NCBI GenBank assembly: GCA_943327015.2
Contig: CALPVM020000154.1
Location: forward strand, 1-6,185
Direction: 5' to 3'
Origin: Akkermansia muciniphila
Lineage (GTDB): Bacteria > Pseudomonadota > Gammaproteobacteria > Burkholderiales > Burkholderiaceae_C
Length of the DNA stretch: 6,185 nucleotides
The position numbers and the translations under genes are program-made. Every line of letters starts with the position of its first letter. The stretch's first letter is position 1. The notes under the pieces are model-generated. The model had not been told where the DNA came from, searched no databases, and worked only from the letters and a program-made list of their open reading frames with translations. Of this stretch, positions 1 through 6,185 are shown piece after piece.

Positions 1-372
1 TGGCAGCGCGACCTGACCGACTCCACCGTGCTGCGCAACATGGGCGTGGCGTTGGGCTATGCAGTGTTGGCGTACCAGTCATTGCTAACCGGACTCAACA
101 AGTTGGAACTCAATGCCAACGCAGTGGCGCAGGATTTGGATGCGTCCTGGGAAGTACTGGCCGAGCCTATTCAAACCGTGATGCGTCGCTTTGGCTTGCC
201 CGAACCCTACGAGCAACTGAAAGAATTTACCCGTGGCGAAGCCATGACGCGCGAACTGATGCAAGGCTTTATTGCCAAGTTGGACATTCCGCAAGCGGAA
301 AAAGACCGTTTGCTGCAAATGACACCAGCGACCTACACGGGTATGGCAGAAAAACTGGCGCGGCGTGTGTAA
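1..372 (+). CDS. purB: Adenylosuccinate lyase, C-terminal part (5' end outside window)
   Basis: The protein is the cytoplasmic purine-biosynthesis enzyme that releases fumarate from SAICAR and from adenylosuccinate. The first base of the window is already in frame, and 123 C-terminal residues are visible. They match the tail of the E. coli-type PurB from memory almost position by position: WQRDLTDSTVLRN, then an LNKLELN segment, then the block EVLAEPIQTVMRR, then KEFTRGEAMT and a closing MTPATYTG helix. This corresponds to the ASL_C domain of the roughly 455-residue PurB class; the catalytic serine loop lies upstream of the window. There is no real start here: the GTG at position 28 is an internal Val codon. 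The gene ends with TAA, six bases before yaeQ, so the two are probably cotranscribed. I see no frameshift or other defect in the visible part. Confidence 0.96.
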   Translation, partial: WQRDLTDSTVLRNMGVALGYAVLAYQSLLTGLNKLELNANAVAQDLDASWEVLAEPIQTVMRRFGLPEPYEQLKEFTRGEAMTRELMQGFIAKLDIPQAEKDRLLQMTPATYTGMAEKLARRV

Positions 373-378
373 GGCTGT

Positions 379-939
379 ATGGCGCTTAAATCCACCATAT
401 TCAAAGCCCATGTGCAGCTTGCAGATATCGACCATGCTTACTATGCCGACCATGCCTTAACGCTGGCACGCCATCCCAGCGAGACCGACGAGCGCATGAT
501 GGTGCGCTTGTGCGCGCTGGCTTTGCAGGCCTACCAATTGCAAAGCGTGTGCGGGGGCGATGGCACGTTGGCCTTTGGAGCGGGACTGTCAGACCCGGAT
601 GAACCCGACGTTTGGCTACGAGACTTTACCGGCCAAACCCGTCTCTGGATGGAGGTAGGTCAGCCTGAAGAAAAACCGCTGATTAAAGCCTGTGGCAAAG
701 CCGATGCGGTGGTGTTGTACTGCTTTAACCACGCAGCAGAAGTGTGGTGGCGTGGCATAGAAAACAAACTCCACCGTGCGCACAATTTGGGTGTTTATCG
801 CATACCCACGGCAGCCGCGCAAGCACTAATTCCGCTGGCACAGCGCAGCATGCAATTGCAGGCCACTATTCAAGAAGGTGTGCTGACCTTGGGAGATGCA
901 TCCCACTCGGTAGACATTGAGCCGGTACGCTGGAAGTAA
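379..939 (+). CDS. yaeQ: YaeQ family protein
   Basis: This 186-residue protein has the hallmarks of the YaeQ family: the start MALKSTIFKAHVQLADID, the helix LARHPSETDERMMVRL (residues 29-44), a central block with D82, W90, E92, G94 and P96, and the C-terminal MQLQATIQEGVLTLGD (158-173). From established knowledge, the YaeQ structure is a variant of the PD-(D/E)XK nuclease fold, but no nuclease activity or cellular role is firmly assigned. The ATG is secure because the E. coli protein begins the same way. The start codon lies six bases after the purB stop, with a weak AAGG overlapping that stop as the only Shine-Dalgarno candidate, so translational coupling to purB is likely. It is slightly longer than the 181-residue E. 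coli protein; the extra residues seem to fall in a Gly-rich loop near 58-70. It ends 16 bases from the convergent gene. Confidence 0.95.
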   Translation: MALKSTIFKAHVQLADIDHAYYADHALTLARHPSETDERMMVRLCALALQAYQLQSVCGGDGTLAFGAGLSDPDEPDVWLRDFTGQTRLWMEVGQPEEKPLIKACGKADAVVLYCFNHAAEVWWRGIENKLHRAHNLGVYRIPTAAAQALIPLAQRSMQLQATIQEGVLTLGDASHSVDIEPVRWK

Positions 940-955
940 GGCCGCAGCCTAATAC

Positions 956-1363
956 TCAGGCCCTACCCGCCCGCTCTGCATAACGGTTAAAACGCCACGC
1001 ATTGTCCTCTAGGGTAATGCGCCGCCAAGTGGCGCGTTTGTCGGTGGGGTGCATAGCCGGCCAGTGCTGCACTTCGTCAAAAGTGCGGCCACAGCCTTTG
1101 CATAAAGCATCGCCCTGACTGGTAGAACATATAGCAATGCAAGGCGTGTCGGGTGTAGTGTCATACCACTGCATCCAGGCGTCCAGCGCCTGTTCGGGCA
1201 TGGTGTGCGGGTCGGCCTCGGTCTCGTGGTAATACACCATGAGGCCGTAAACTTCTGCCAAAGCACTGGTCGCTGCTGGTAGCTGCATGCCATCCGGGGA
1301 GGGCTCGCGGGCACGCCAATAGTTAATGGCAGATTCAATGTCGGTAATGTGTATGCCAGCCAT
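956..1363 (-). CDS. DUF3717-like/DUF1289 two-domain protein with Cys4 cluster
   Basis: The 135-residue protein appears to have two parts. Residues 3-60 (ITDIESAINYWRAREPSP, then LAEVYGLMVYY) resemble DUF3717, a small helical domain known from Burkholderiales. Residues 72-117 resemble DUF1289: PCIAICS, then CKGCGRTFDEV, then W101 and a TWRRI helix. Four cysteines, C75, C79, C88 and C91 (C-x3-C-x8-C-x2-C), are well placed to bind one zinc ion or another metal; that is inference. The function of both families is unknown. The protein has no signal peptide or membrane segment, so it is probably cytoplasmic. The ATG follows the bepA-like stop by 22 bases with no recognisable Shine-Dalgarno sequence or promoter in between, so it is probably the last gene of the pglL-bepA operon. 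It ends with TGA, 16 bases from yaeQ. Confidence 0.87.
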   Translation of the reverse strand: MAGIHITDIESAINYWRAREPSPDGMQLPAATSALAEVYGLMVYYHETEADPHTMPEQALDAWMQWYDTTPDTPCIAICSTSQGDALCKGCGRTFDEVQHWPAMHPTDKRATWRRITLEDNAWRFNRYAERAGRA

Positions 1364-1385
1364 ATTTTGTAATAATTAACGCGTA

Positions 1386-2918
1386 TTAGCGCTCTAGACC
1401 CTGTTCTTTTAATATCTGCTGAACTTGTTTTAAACGGCTATCAACCATGGATGATTCAAAATAATCGGTTCTCAGTTTGCCAGATCGGGCAGAATCTTGC
1501 GCTGCCTCTAAACGTGCTAGCGCATCGGTGTAGTTTAACTGTGCAATGTTCACCTCGGCCTCTGCGCGAATGGCAGCAACCGTGCGTCCTTGCATCAATA
1601 AAGCAGATGCCAGCAGTTGCCAAGCAGCTGCATCTTTAGGGTTTTCAGCAACCCAAATTTGAAGCTTGTCAGATGCCATTTTGGCTTGACCTAATTTGAT
1701 ATCTATTTGCGCTTCCAGCAAAATATCGGGTCTGCCCGGTGCTCTTGGAATATTGATCCATTCAGCACGTGCACGTTGCGGGTTATCTTGCACCAATGCA
1801 AACTCTGCTGCCAACCAATAAACTAATCGCTGGCCGGCTTGATGGTTCATTGCACGTGATTTAAGTAAATCCAAACCTTTTGAAGCAGCAGAGAAATCTC
1901 GCAATTTGATGGCAGAAAGAATGGAACCATACAAAATACCGACCTGCCGGGTGGGCGTTAATGTGACAAAGCGGGGGTCTGATAACTGTGCAGCCCAAGA
2001 ACGCAAATCGTCTGCGGTGCTGTTGGACAGCACTTTGGCACGGGCTGCGACCATGGCTTGCTCAAAGTCATCAGTTATTGCAGCGGTTGAACTTGTGTTG
2101 GTTGATGCCAGTGGCAATCTGTTTTGCATATCCGAAATACGTTCAGTAGTCAGCGGGTGACTACGGAGGTACGGAAATCCACCGGCATCGTTCAGGCGCG
2201 ATGCCTGTTGTAACTTATCAAACATGCTAACAAAACCCTGAGGCTCAAAACCGGCCTGTGTCATCACACCAAAACCCACGCGGTCGGCTTCGCGCTCCAT
2301 ATCGCGTGAAAAGTTGAGCTGGTTTTGTGCGGCAACCGCTTGCCCACCGATAATTGCTGCATTGGCAGCACCTGGGTTTTTACTGGCGGCCAGAACGCCC
2401 AAAATCATGGCACCCATCAGCCAAGGCGCTTGCTGATTTTGGCGCGATATAAGACGCGAAATATGGCGTTGCGTCACGTGGCTAAGTTCATGTGCCAACA
2501 CACTGGCCAGCTCGTCTTTGCTGGTCACGGTGCTTACTAAACCCAAATGCAGGCCAAAATAGCCCCCTGGCAGTGCAAAGGCGTTGACACTGCGGTCGCG
2601 CCCCAGCAGTATCTGCCAAGCAAAATGTTCTTCTAGTGCGGCAGGTAGTTCGCCACGTTGTTTGGCAGCGGCCAACAAGGGCTGCCAAACACGCTGCACG
2701 TAGTCCATGATCACAGGATCATCCAGATAGTCTGGGTCACGGTATAGCTCTCGCGCTATGCGGTCACCCAGTCGGCGTTCTGCTGCCGGGCTCATGTCGG
2801 CTCCGTCACCCAACTGTGGCAGTGCCAATGGGGTTTGTGCCTGAGCGCCAAACACCATGCAGCACCCCACTAGCAGAAGCACCCATATATAGTTAATCCC
2901 GCCCGATCGCTTTACCAT
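1386..2918 (-). CDS. bepA: BepA/YfgC-type periplasmic M48 metalloprotease with TPR-like tail
   Basis: This 510-residue zinc metalloprotease starts with a signal sequence (K3/R4, hydrophobic 8-24, likely cleavage after AQA near residue 27). The M48 catalytic domain spans about 45-268: HEXXH as HELSH at 143-147, the third zinc ligand probably E208 in ERERAD-like EREAD (208-212), and a Gly/Ala-rich hydrophobic stretch at 165-195. H254 in the SHPLT motif lies where E. coli BepA has its regulatory His246 loop. Residues 285-510 are helical and TPR-like, clearest at 429-472. E. coli BepA (487 residues) degrades or assists stalled outer-membrane proteins such as LptD at the BAM complex; the same role here is inferred. 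An LVGC motif at 16-19 also allows lipoprotein processing. The ATG is fixed by an in-frame TAA two codons upstream. The gene lies 34 bases after the pglL-like gene with no clear promoter between them. Confidence 0.93.
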   Translation of the reverse strand: MVKRSGGINYIWVLLLVGCCMVFGAQAQTPLALPQLGDGADMSPAAERRLGDRIARELYRDPDYLDDPVIMDYVQRVWQPLLAAAKQRGELPAALEEHFAWQILLGRDRSVNAFALPGGYFGLHLGLVSTVTSKDELASVLAHELSHVTQRHISRLISRQNQQAPWLMGAMILGVLAASKNPGAANAAIIGGQAVAAQNQLNFSRDMEREADRVGFGVMTQAGFEPQGFVSMFDKLQQASRLNDAGGFPYLRSHPLTTERISDMQNRLPLASTNTSSTAAITDDFEQAMVAARAKVLSNSTADDLRSWAAQLSDPRFVTLTPTRQVGILYGSILSAIKLRDFSAASKGLDLLKSRAMNHQAGQRLVYWLAAEFALVQDNPQRARAEWINIPRAPGRPDILLEAQIDIKLGQAKMASDKLQIWVAENPKDAAAWQLLASALLMQGRTVAAIRAEAEVNIAQLNYTDALARLEAAQDSARSGKLRTDYFESSMVDSRLKQVQQILKEQGLER

Positions 2919-2952
2919 CTGTTAAATCATCAACATACGAAATTGTGAGCCA

Positions 2953-4440
2953 TTATCGGCTTTTTGACGGCAATGCGTTGATCTTGTGTGCATTCAAGCT
3001 TTGCCAGCGTTTGGCTTCAGCCGGAAAGGCGGCGTGGTAGCGCGCAAGGTATGCATCGATAACCTCGGTTTTGCCTAGCATGATGGCACTTTCTAATAGT
3101 TTTTCAATTACACGCGGCTCTGGTGAAAGTGTTAAAAGATGGGTCGCATTTGCGTACACATCGGCCGCATTTTGCAAGGTTAATGGCGTGGTGCTAAGCT
3201 TTGCAAACAGCACCATATCTTTGAAAAACCAGCTCGATTGCGGCTGGCCCAAAACACCGGTTTCAAAAACTTTTACTCTGGATGCAACCGGCAAATAAAT
3301 CTGGCTCATGCGCCCATAATCAAACGCAACCAAGCTGGTGGTAAACAATACCAGCATGCTTATCAAAGCAGCCGCTTTAAACGATGCGCGCTTAGCCACT
3401 TGCGTATTTAAATTATGTGTGTCACATATTAAAAAATACACAGCCAGCAAAGCAGCCAGCTGAAACGGTGCATACCACAGTGGGTATTCAAGTAGGCTAT
3501 GCAAACCAATTGCAACTAGCACCGCCCATGCGGCTTGTTTGCTACGATTATTTTCGCGCCAAGGTTTGCCAAATAAAACAAACCCTACGATTGCAGCGCA
3601 AAAAAGAGTTGCCATCGGTAAGCCTAACTCAACAGCCCATTGCAAGGGTAAATTGTGAGCATTGTCCACAATGCCGCAAAAACGTTCTGTTGGGAACAGA
3701 GTTACAAAATAGGCATAGTCCAACATGCCCCAGCCCCACCCCCAAAGAGGTTTTTGCGAAATTAAATGCAACACGTTGCTCCAAAGCGTTAACCGGCTTG
3801 TGCAAACAGGGCTGTTTTCATGTAAGCGGCTCATAATGCCACTGGTCTGCATGCCGCTGCCCAGTGCCAAGGGCAACACCACAGCTGCTAACCCATATGC
3901 CAGCATTGCAAAAACCAAAAAGCGGCGCTTATCTGGAAGCCAAACACAATAAATTCCAAGAATTAATATCCATTGCAACAGCCCAGTGCGTGACCCGCTG
4001 GCCGCACTGGCTGCAGCTAAAACGGCAATACACAGGTATAAACCGTATTGATACCAAGTTCTTGCACGGCACAGCTTTTGACTATGCCAAAGCACGGCTA
4101 TAAAGCCGATGGACATCAGGGTGGAAAATTGGTTGCGTTGGCGCAAATTGCCAAAAGCCTGCCCTAGTTCTGCGGGGGTGACAACGCCCTGCAACCATGC
4201 GGTGAAGCCGAAATATTGCAGCAAACCCATACAAGCGCTAACTAGTGCCGCCAGCGCCCAGGCACCAAAGATAAAGTTCTCCTTTTGCCGGCTGGAGATG
4301 TGTGCAGCCACCGCATACAGCAGAAAACAAGCAAAGCATAGCCAGGTGAGCAGCCCTTGCACTACCGCAGGGCTGGGGCCGTAAGAAACATTTTGCAGCC
4401 ATGGGAAGGTGAGTAAAACAACGGGAAGCCAGGACTGCAT
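2953..4440 (-). CDS. pglL: PglL-family O-oligosaccharyltransferase (Wzy_C/O-antigen ligase superfamily), copy 1
   Basis: This 495-residue inner-membrane protein has about ten hydrophobic segments, including 27-47, 56-76, 132-148, 172-194, 270-290, 303-337 and 354-373. A PglL_A-type motif, NLRQRNQFST, lies at 98-107. The Wzy_C core shows SGSRTG (148-153), a periplasmic loop at about 196-265 with R216 and PLWGWGWG (231-238), and DNAHNLPLQ (259-267) with the family's essential-type His at H262. HSLLEYPLWY (314-323) marks the C-terminal Wzy_C_2-type part. PglL enzymes move a glycan from undecaprenyl diphosphate to Ser/Thr of periplasmic proteins, often pilin. The motifs argue against WaaL (lipid A-core ligase) or Wzy polymerase, but the substrate cannot be read from sequence. 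The ATG is the only upstream choice: an in-frame TGA sits eight codons before it with no other start between. It has no Shine-Dalgarno sequence; six C's directly precede the ATG. It heads the likely operon with bepA and the DUF protein. Confidence 0.9.
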   Translation of the reverse strand: MQSWLPVVLLTFPWLQNVSYGPSPAVVQGLLTWLCFACFLLYAVAAHISSRQKENFIFGAWALAALVSACMGLLQYFGFTAWLQGVVTPAELGQAFGNLRQRNQFSTLMSIGFIAVLWHSQKLCRARTWYQYGLYLCIAVLAAASAASGSRTGLLQWILILGIYCVWLPDKRRFLVFAMLAYGLAAVVLPLALGSGMQTSGIMSRLHENSPVCTSRLTLWSNVLHLISQKPLWGWGWGMLDYAYFVTLFPTERFCGIVDNAHNLPLQWAVELGLPMATLFCAAIVGFVLFGKPWRENNRSKQAAWAVLVAIGLHSLLEYPLWYAPFQLAALLAVYFLICDTHNLNTQVAKRASFKAAALISMLVLFTTSLVAFDYGRMSQIYLPVASRVKVFETGVLGQPQSSWFFKDMVLFAKLSTTPLTLQNAADVYANATHLLTLSPEPRVIEKLLESAIMLGKTEVIDAYLARYHAAFPAEAKRWQSLNAHKINALPSKSR

Positions 4441-4466
4441 GGGGGGAATTGGGTGGTTAACGAATC

Positions 4467-4494
4467 ATTCTACAATTATCGTGGTTCCAGTCAG
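4467..4494 (-). promoter_or_regulatory. Putative sigma70 promoter for pglL copy 1
   Basis: On the minus strand, CTGACT (4494-4489; four of six matches to TTGACA) is followed after 16 bases by TAGAAT (4472-4467; five of six matches to TATAAT). Transcription would start near 4460, giving a leader of only about 20 nucleotides before the ATG at 4440. That leader contains no Shine-Dalgarno sequence and ends in CCCCCC. The position is right for a promoter that drives pglL copy 1, bepA and the DUF gene independently of the upstream pglL copy. The call rests on consensus matching only. A plus-strand TACAAT at 4471-4476 overlaps the -10 element but has no good -35 partner. Confidence 0.5.
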
Positions 4495-4516
4495 AATTAA
4501 CGAACAAACCAAACAC

Positions 4517-4741
4517 ATGCAAGAAAAAGAAATCCTAGCGCATAAATTGGCTGAACCAAAAAGAAACGGCACGCATAAGCGCTGAACAAAGTGCTTTGCT
4601 GCCACAAGCAAGAGCAGCCTTGCAACAAAAAGTTACGTTGAATTCATTAGATCAGGCAGGCGCACTCCATGGTTGCAGGTTTCGATTGAAAACACAATCG
4701 GGAAAGGCAAAGAAGATATTGCAAGAGTGTACCTATGCTAA
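4517..4741 (+). pseudogene. Possible remnant of a small plus-strand gene, frameshifted
   Basis: From ATG 4517 one frame reads MQEKEILAHKLAEPKRNGTH and stops at TGA 4583-4585. A second frame is open from 4539 to a TAA at 4761 and reads QKETARISAEQSALLPQARA from 4557. Dropping one C of the CC at 4556-4557 would join them as ...LAHKLAEQKETARISAEQ..., a natural-looking amphipathic, Gln/Ala-rich helix. Near 4667 a further shift back to the first frame would give PWLQVSIENTIGKGKEDIAR and a TAA at 4739-4741. Both shifts together leave a gene of about 75 codons. I do not recognise the protein, and no Shine-Dalgarno sequence precedes the ATG. The alternative is chance open frames in A-rich, T-poor plus-strand DNA. 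This is inference from reading frames only. Confidence 0.3.
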
Positions 4742-4782
4742 AGCAGGCATTTGTGCAGCTTAAAACTGTGGTTCCGTAAAGA

Positions 4783-6185
4783 TTACTTTTGGATAGCTAC
4801 CCCAACCGGCCATGGAATGGCTGCAATCTCTGGGTATTTAAGTGCTTGTTTTGCCCAGATAGCTTCAGCGGTTTTGCATTGTTCTTCCTGCGAGATTTTA
4901 CATAAACGTCGCAACCAGAGACGCGCTTTGTCGGGTTGGTTATTTAAGGCTAACGCAGTGGCTACCTTGTGCGCAAGTAAAGCACTTGGAAATACACTGA
5001 CAACTTTTTCAATACGTTGTAACTCGGCCTCTGCCATATTCCTATGCGGCTCAATGCGGGCAACGTCAATCTGGTCATACCACTGAGTGAGCAAAATAAC
5101 ATCGGGTGGCCCCATTGGCTTGACTTTGATGTTCATTTGTTCGTAACGTAAATAACGGTAGCTTTCTTCTACTTCCAGATAATCTTTGATAATAATCGCC
5201 AACAGCACCGCGCAAACCAGCCACATGCTCCAAATAACGGTTTTACCTGTAGTAAATACTACGGTAGCATTATGTCTTGCATTAATTACGCCCACAAAAA
5301 GGCCAACTGGAAGCAGAAAGTATGCGTAGTAAAGTGGAAATTCCAGCATGGCATGGTTGCCTATAACCAAAATCATCATCATTAATATGGCAGTTTCAGA
5401 ATGATTAACAGCTTTCAGGTTTTTCCAAAACCAGTAAAAAATTGCAAAAATAAACAATAAGCCAAGTGGTATGCCGCACCAAATAAGCAAGTCTAAAAAT
5501 AAGTTGTGCGCATATGTAAAAACAATGCCTAAACTCGGGTGATTAACAGCAACCTCTATTTGCGCTAGGGCAGTTTGGTTCCAACCATAACCAAACCATG
5601 GTCGTTGAGCTATGGCATCTAAAAATAATTTCCAAGCATCTAGCCTGCTGTGTGCACTGCTGCTAGAAAGAAAGCTGGTTTCAATGTTGGAGTTAAAGTG
5701 AATAAGAGGTGTAACGTGTGCAATGGTGGCCACGCAAGCCGCAAAATAAAGAGCCAGCAAAATAGCTGCCCTAGGCGCTGAATCAGAACGCCATAAATTG
5801 CGCCATGCCCATGCAGCACTTACCAATATTAAAATACCTATCCAAGCTGTGCGAGAGCCTGTAAGGGCTACACCAAACAGAATAAAACAGCTTACAAAGC
5901 AGGTGGTGAACGAGGAAAGTTTTTTTTGTTGCCAACCCCACGCTGTAGCTAAAATACCCCATAGTAATAAAGTAGCAAGTTGGTTAGGTTGACCTAAATT
6001 TGCATAGGGTCTTTGTGGGCCGGTTTGCATAGCCCACATATCGTTAGTATCAATGCCAAACCATTGCTGAAGCTGCAATCCAACGGAAATAATACTACTG
6101 ATTAAAATGGCGGCAATTAATCCGTTTAATAAATTAATCTTATAGGTTGATCCTAAATTTATTGATGTAAAAAAACCAAAAATAA
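4783..6185 (-). CDS. pglL: PglL-family O-oligosaccharyltransferase, copy 2 (N-terminus outside window)
   Basis: The reading frame stays open to the right edge, so the N-terminus is missing; 466 complete codons are visible. The TTG at 6078 is an internal Leu, because the 35 codons upstream continue a membrane helix (NGLIAAILISSIISVG). Counting from the first full codon at 6183, the motifs are YANLGQPNQLAT (60-71, PglL_A type), GSRT (109-112), a periplasmic loop at about 156-225 with R180 and RPWFGYGW (194-201), YAHN with H226, and HAMLEFPLYY (277-286). The C-terminal 130 residues are soluble and helical, as in PglL enzymes. The predicted role is transfer of an undecaprenyl-linked glycan to Ser/Thr of pilin or other periplasmic proteins. 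It is clearly divergent from copy 1, so this is not a recent duplication. The coding sequence is much richer in A+T than purB-yaeQ and contains an A8 run. It ends 342 bases before copy 1. Confidence 0.9.
   Translation of the reverse strand, partial: IFGFFTSINLGSTYKINLLNGLIAAILISSIISVGLQLQQWFGIDTNDMWAMQTGPQRPYANLGQPNQLATLLLWGILATAWGWQQKKLSSFTTCFVSCFILFGVALTGSRTAWIGILILVSAAWAWRNLWRSDSAPRAAILLALYFAACVATIAHVTPLIHFNSNIETSFLSSSSAHSRLDAWKLFLDAIAQRPWFGYGWNQTALAQIEVAVNHPSLGIVFTYAHNLFLDLLIWCGIPLGLLFIFAIFYWFWKNLKAVNHSETAILMMMILVIGNHAMLEFPLYYAYFLLPVGLFVGVINARHNATVVFTTGKTVIWSMWLVCAVLLAIIIKDYLEVEESYRYLRYEQMNIKVKPMGPPDVILLTQWYDQIDVARIEPHRNMAEAELQRIEKVVSVFPSALLAHKVATALALNNQPDKARLWLRRLCKISQEEQCKTAEAIWAKQALKYPEIAAIPWPVGVAIQK
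5920..5927 (-). repeat. A8 homopolymer inside pglL copy 2
   Basis: Eight consecutive T on the plus strand read as A8 in the coding strand, across the codons for Gln-Lys-Lys (visible residues 86-88) on a short loop between two membrane segments. A one-base slip would shift the frame upstream of every Wzy_C motif. The tract is short for phase variation by replication slippage, but long enough for some transcriptional slippage; its use is unproven. Confidence 0.8.

Larger units (their letters stand above)
4441..4782. other. 342-base gap between the two pglL genes
   Basis: No intact gene is visible. The left part (4441-4500) holds the short leader and promoter of pglL copy 1. The middle (4517-4741) holds plus-strand reading frames that look like a broken small gene, listed separately. 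The right part (about 4742-4782) is the region 3' of pglL copy 2; it has only weak four-base stems such as TGCT/AGCA near 4740 with no following T-run, so I do not call a terminator. I looked for a type IV pilin N-terminus (a GFTLIELM-like motif) in the reading frames of this gap and did not find one. No inverted repeats suggesting an insertion sequence or MITE stand out. Confidence 0.6.

Noticed and set aside
85..453. Minus-strand open frame of 122 codons opposite purB/yaeQ
   Set aside because: It lies antisense to two well-recognised genes and crosses their junction. Its His/Cys-rich translation is typical of a shadow frame in G+C-rich DNA.
940..955. Bidirectional terminator between yaeQ and the convergent DUF gene
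   Set aside because: Only four-base stems (AGGC/GCCT around 938-961) are present, without a T-run on either strand. The 16-base space is too short for a convincing hairpin outside the genes.
2942..2950. ATTGTGAGC, resembling a half lac operator
   Set aside because: It is a single half-site with no symmetrical partner, and the same bases occur at 3652-3660 inside the coding sequence for the NAHN motif of pglL, which points to coincidence.
4471..4476. Plus-strand TACAAT as a -10 box for the possible small gene
   Set aside because: The best -35 candidate upstream (TTGGGT at 4449-4454) matches poorly, and the hexamer overlaps a better-supported minus-strand promoter.
4441..4782. Type IV pilin gene between the two pglL genes
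   Set aside because: No prepilin motif of the GFTLIELM type appears in the frames I translated, and no open frame of pilin length is present.
4751..5086. Open plus-strand frame of 111 codons
   Set aside because: It is antisense to the end of pglL copy 2, whose family motifs establish the minus strand as coding. The translation is Cys/Ser-rich without a recognisable domain.
6076..6078. TTG as the start codon of pglL copy 2
   Set aside because: The frame is open for 35 more codons to the window edge and encodes a hydrophobic segment expected in the PglL N-terminal region, so the gene is simply cut by the edge.

Overview
The window looks like chromosomal DNA of a betaproteobacterium, most likely Burkholderiales (Comamonadaceae-like). 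Three things suggest this: the E. coli-type PurB tail, a YaeQ homologue, and a small protein joining a DUF3717-like segment to a DUF1289 zinc-finger-like segment. This placement is inferred from protein families; there is no rRNA here to anchor it.

Layout. The left end (1-939, plus strand) holds the 3' end of purB (purine biosynthesis) followed six bases later by yaeQ, probably as one transcript. They converge on a minus-strand block that fills the rest of the window. Read in its direction of transcription (right to left), that block holds four items: a PglL-type O-oligosaccharyltransferase cut by the window edge (6185-4783); a 342-base gap with a sigma70-like promoter and the possible remains of a small gene; a second, divergent PglL-type O-oligosaccharyltransferase (4440-2953); a periplasmic M48 metalloprotease of the BepA/YfgC type (2918-1386); and a 135-residue DUF3717/DUF1289 protein (1363-956). 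The last three genes are 34 and 22 bases apart and probably form one operon.

How the genes may work together. Both PglL-like membrane proteins carry the family's N-terminal Gln/Asn motif, the Wzy_C periplasmic His-Asn motif and the C-terminal His/Glu/Pro motif. Each therefore probably transfers a lipid-linked glycan to Ser/Thr of exported proteins, typically type IV pilin. BepA-type proteases survey outer-membrane protein assembly, so the block can be read as an envelope glycosylation and quality-control locus. No pilin gene is visible; one may lie just past the right edge.

Base composition falls from G+C-rich at the left (40 of the first 60 bases) to A+T-rich at the right (15 G/C in 5401-5460), so the glycosylation genes may have a different history from purB-yaeQ. 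I found no tRNA, rRNA, CRISPR array, insertion sequence or convincing rho-independent terminator. The least explained part is the 4441-4782 gap.
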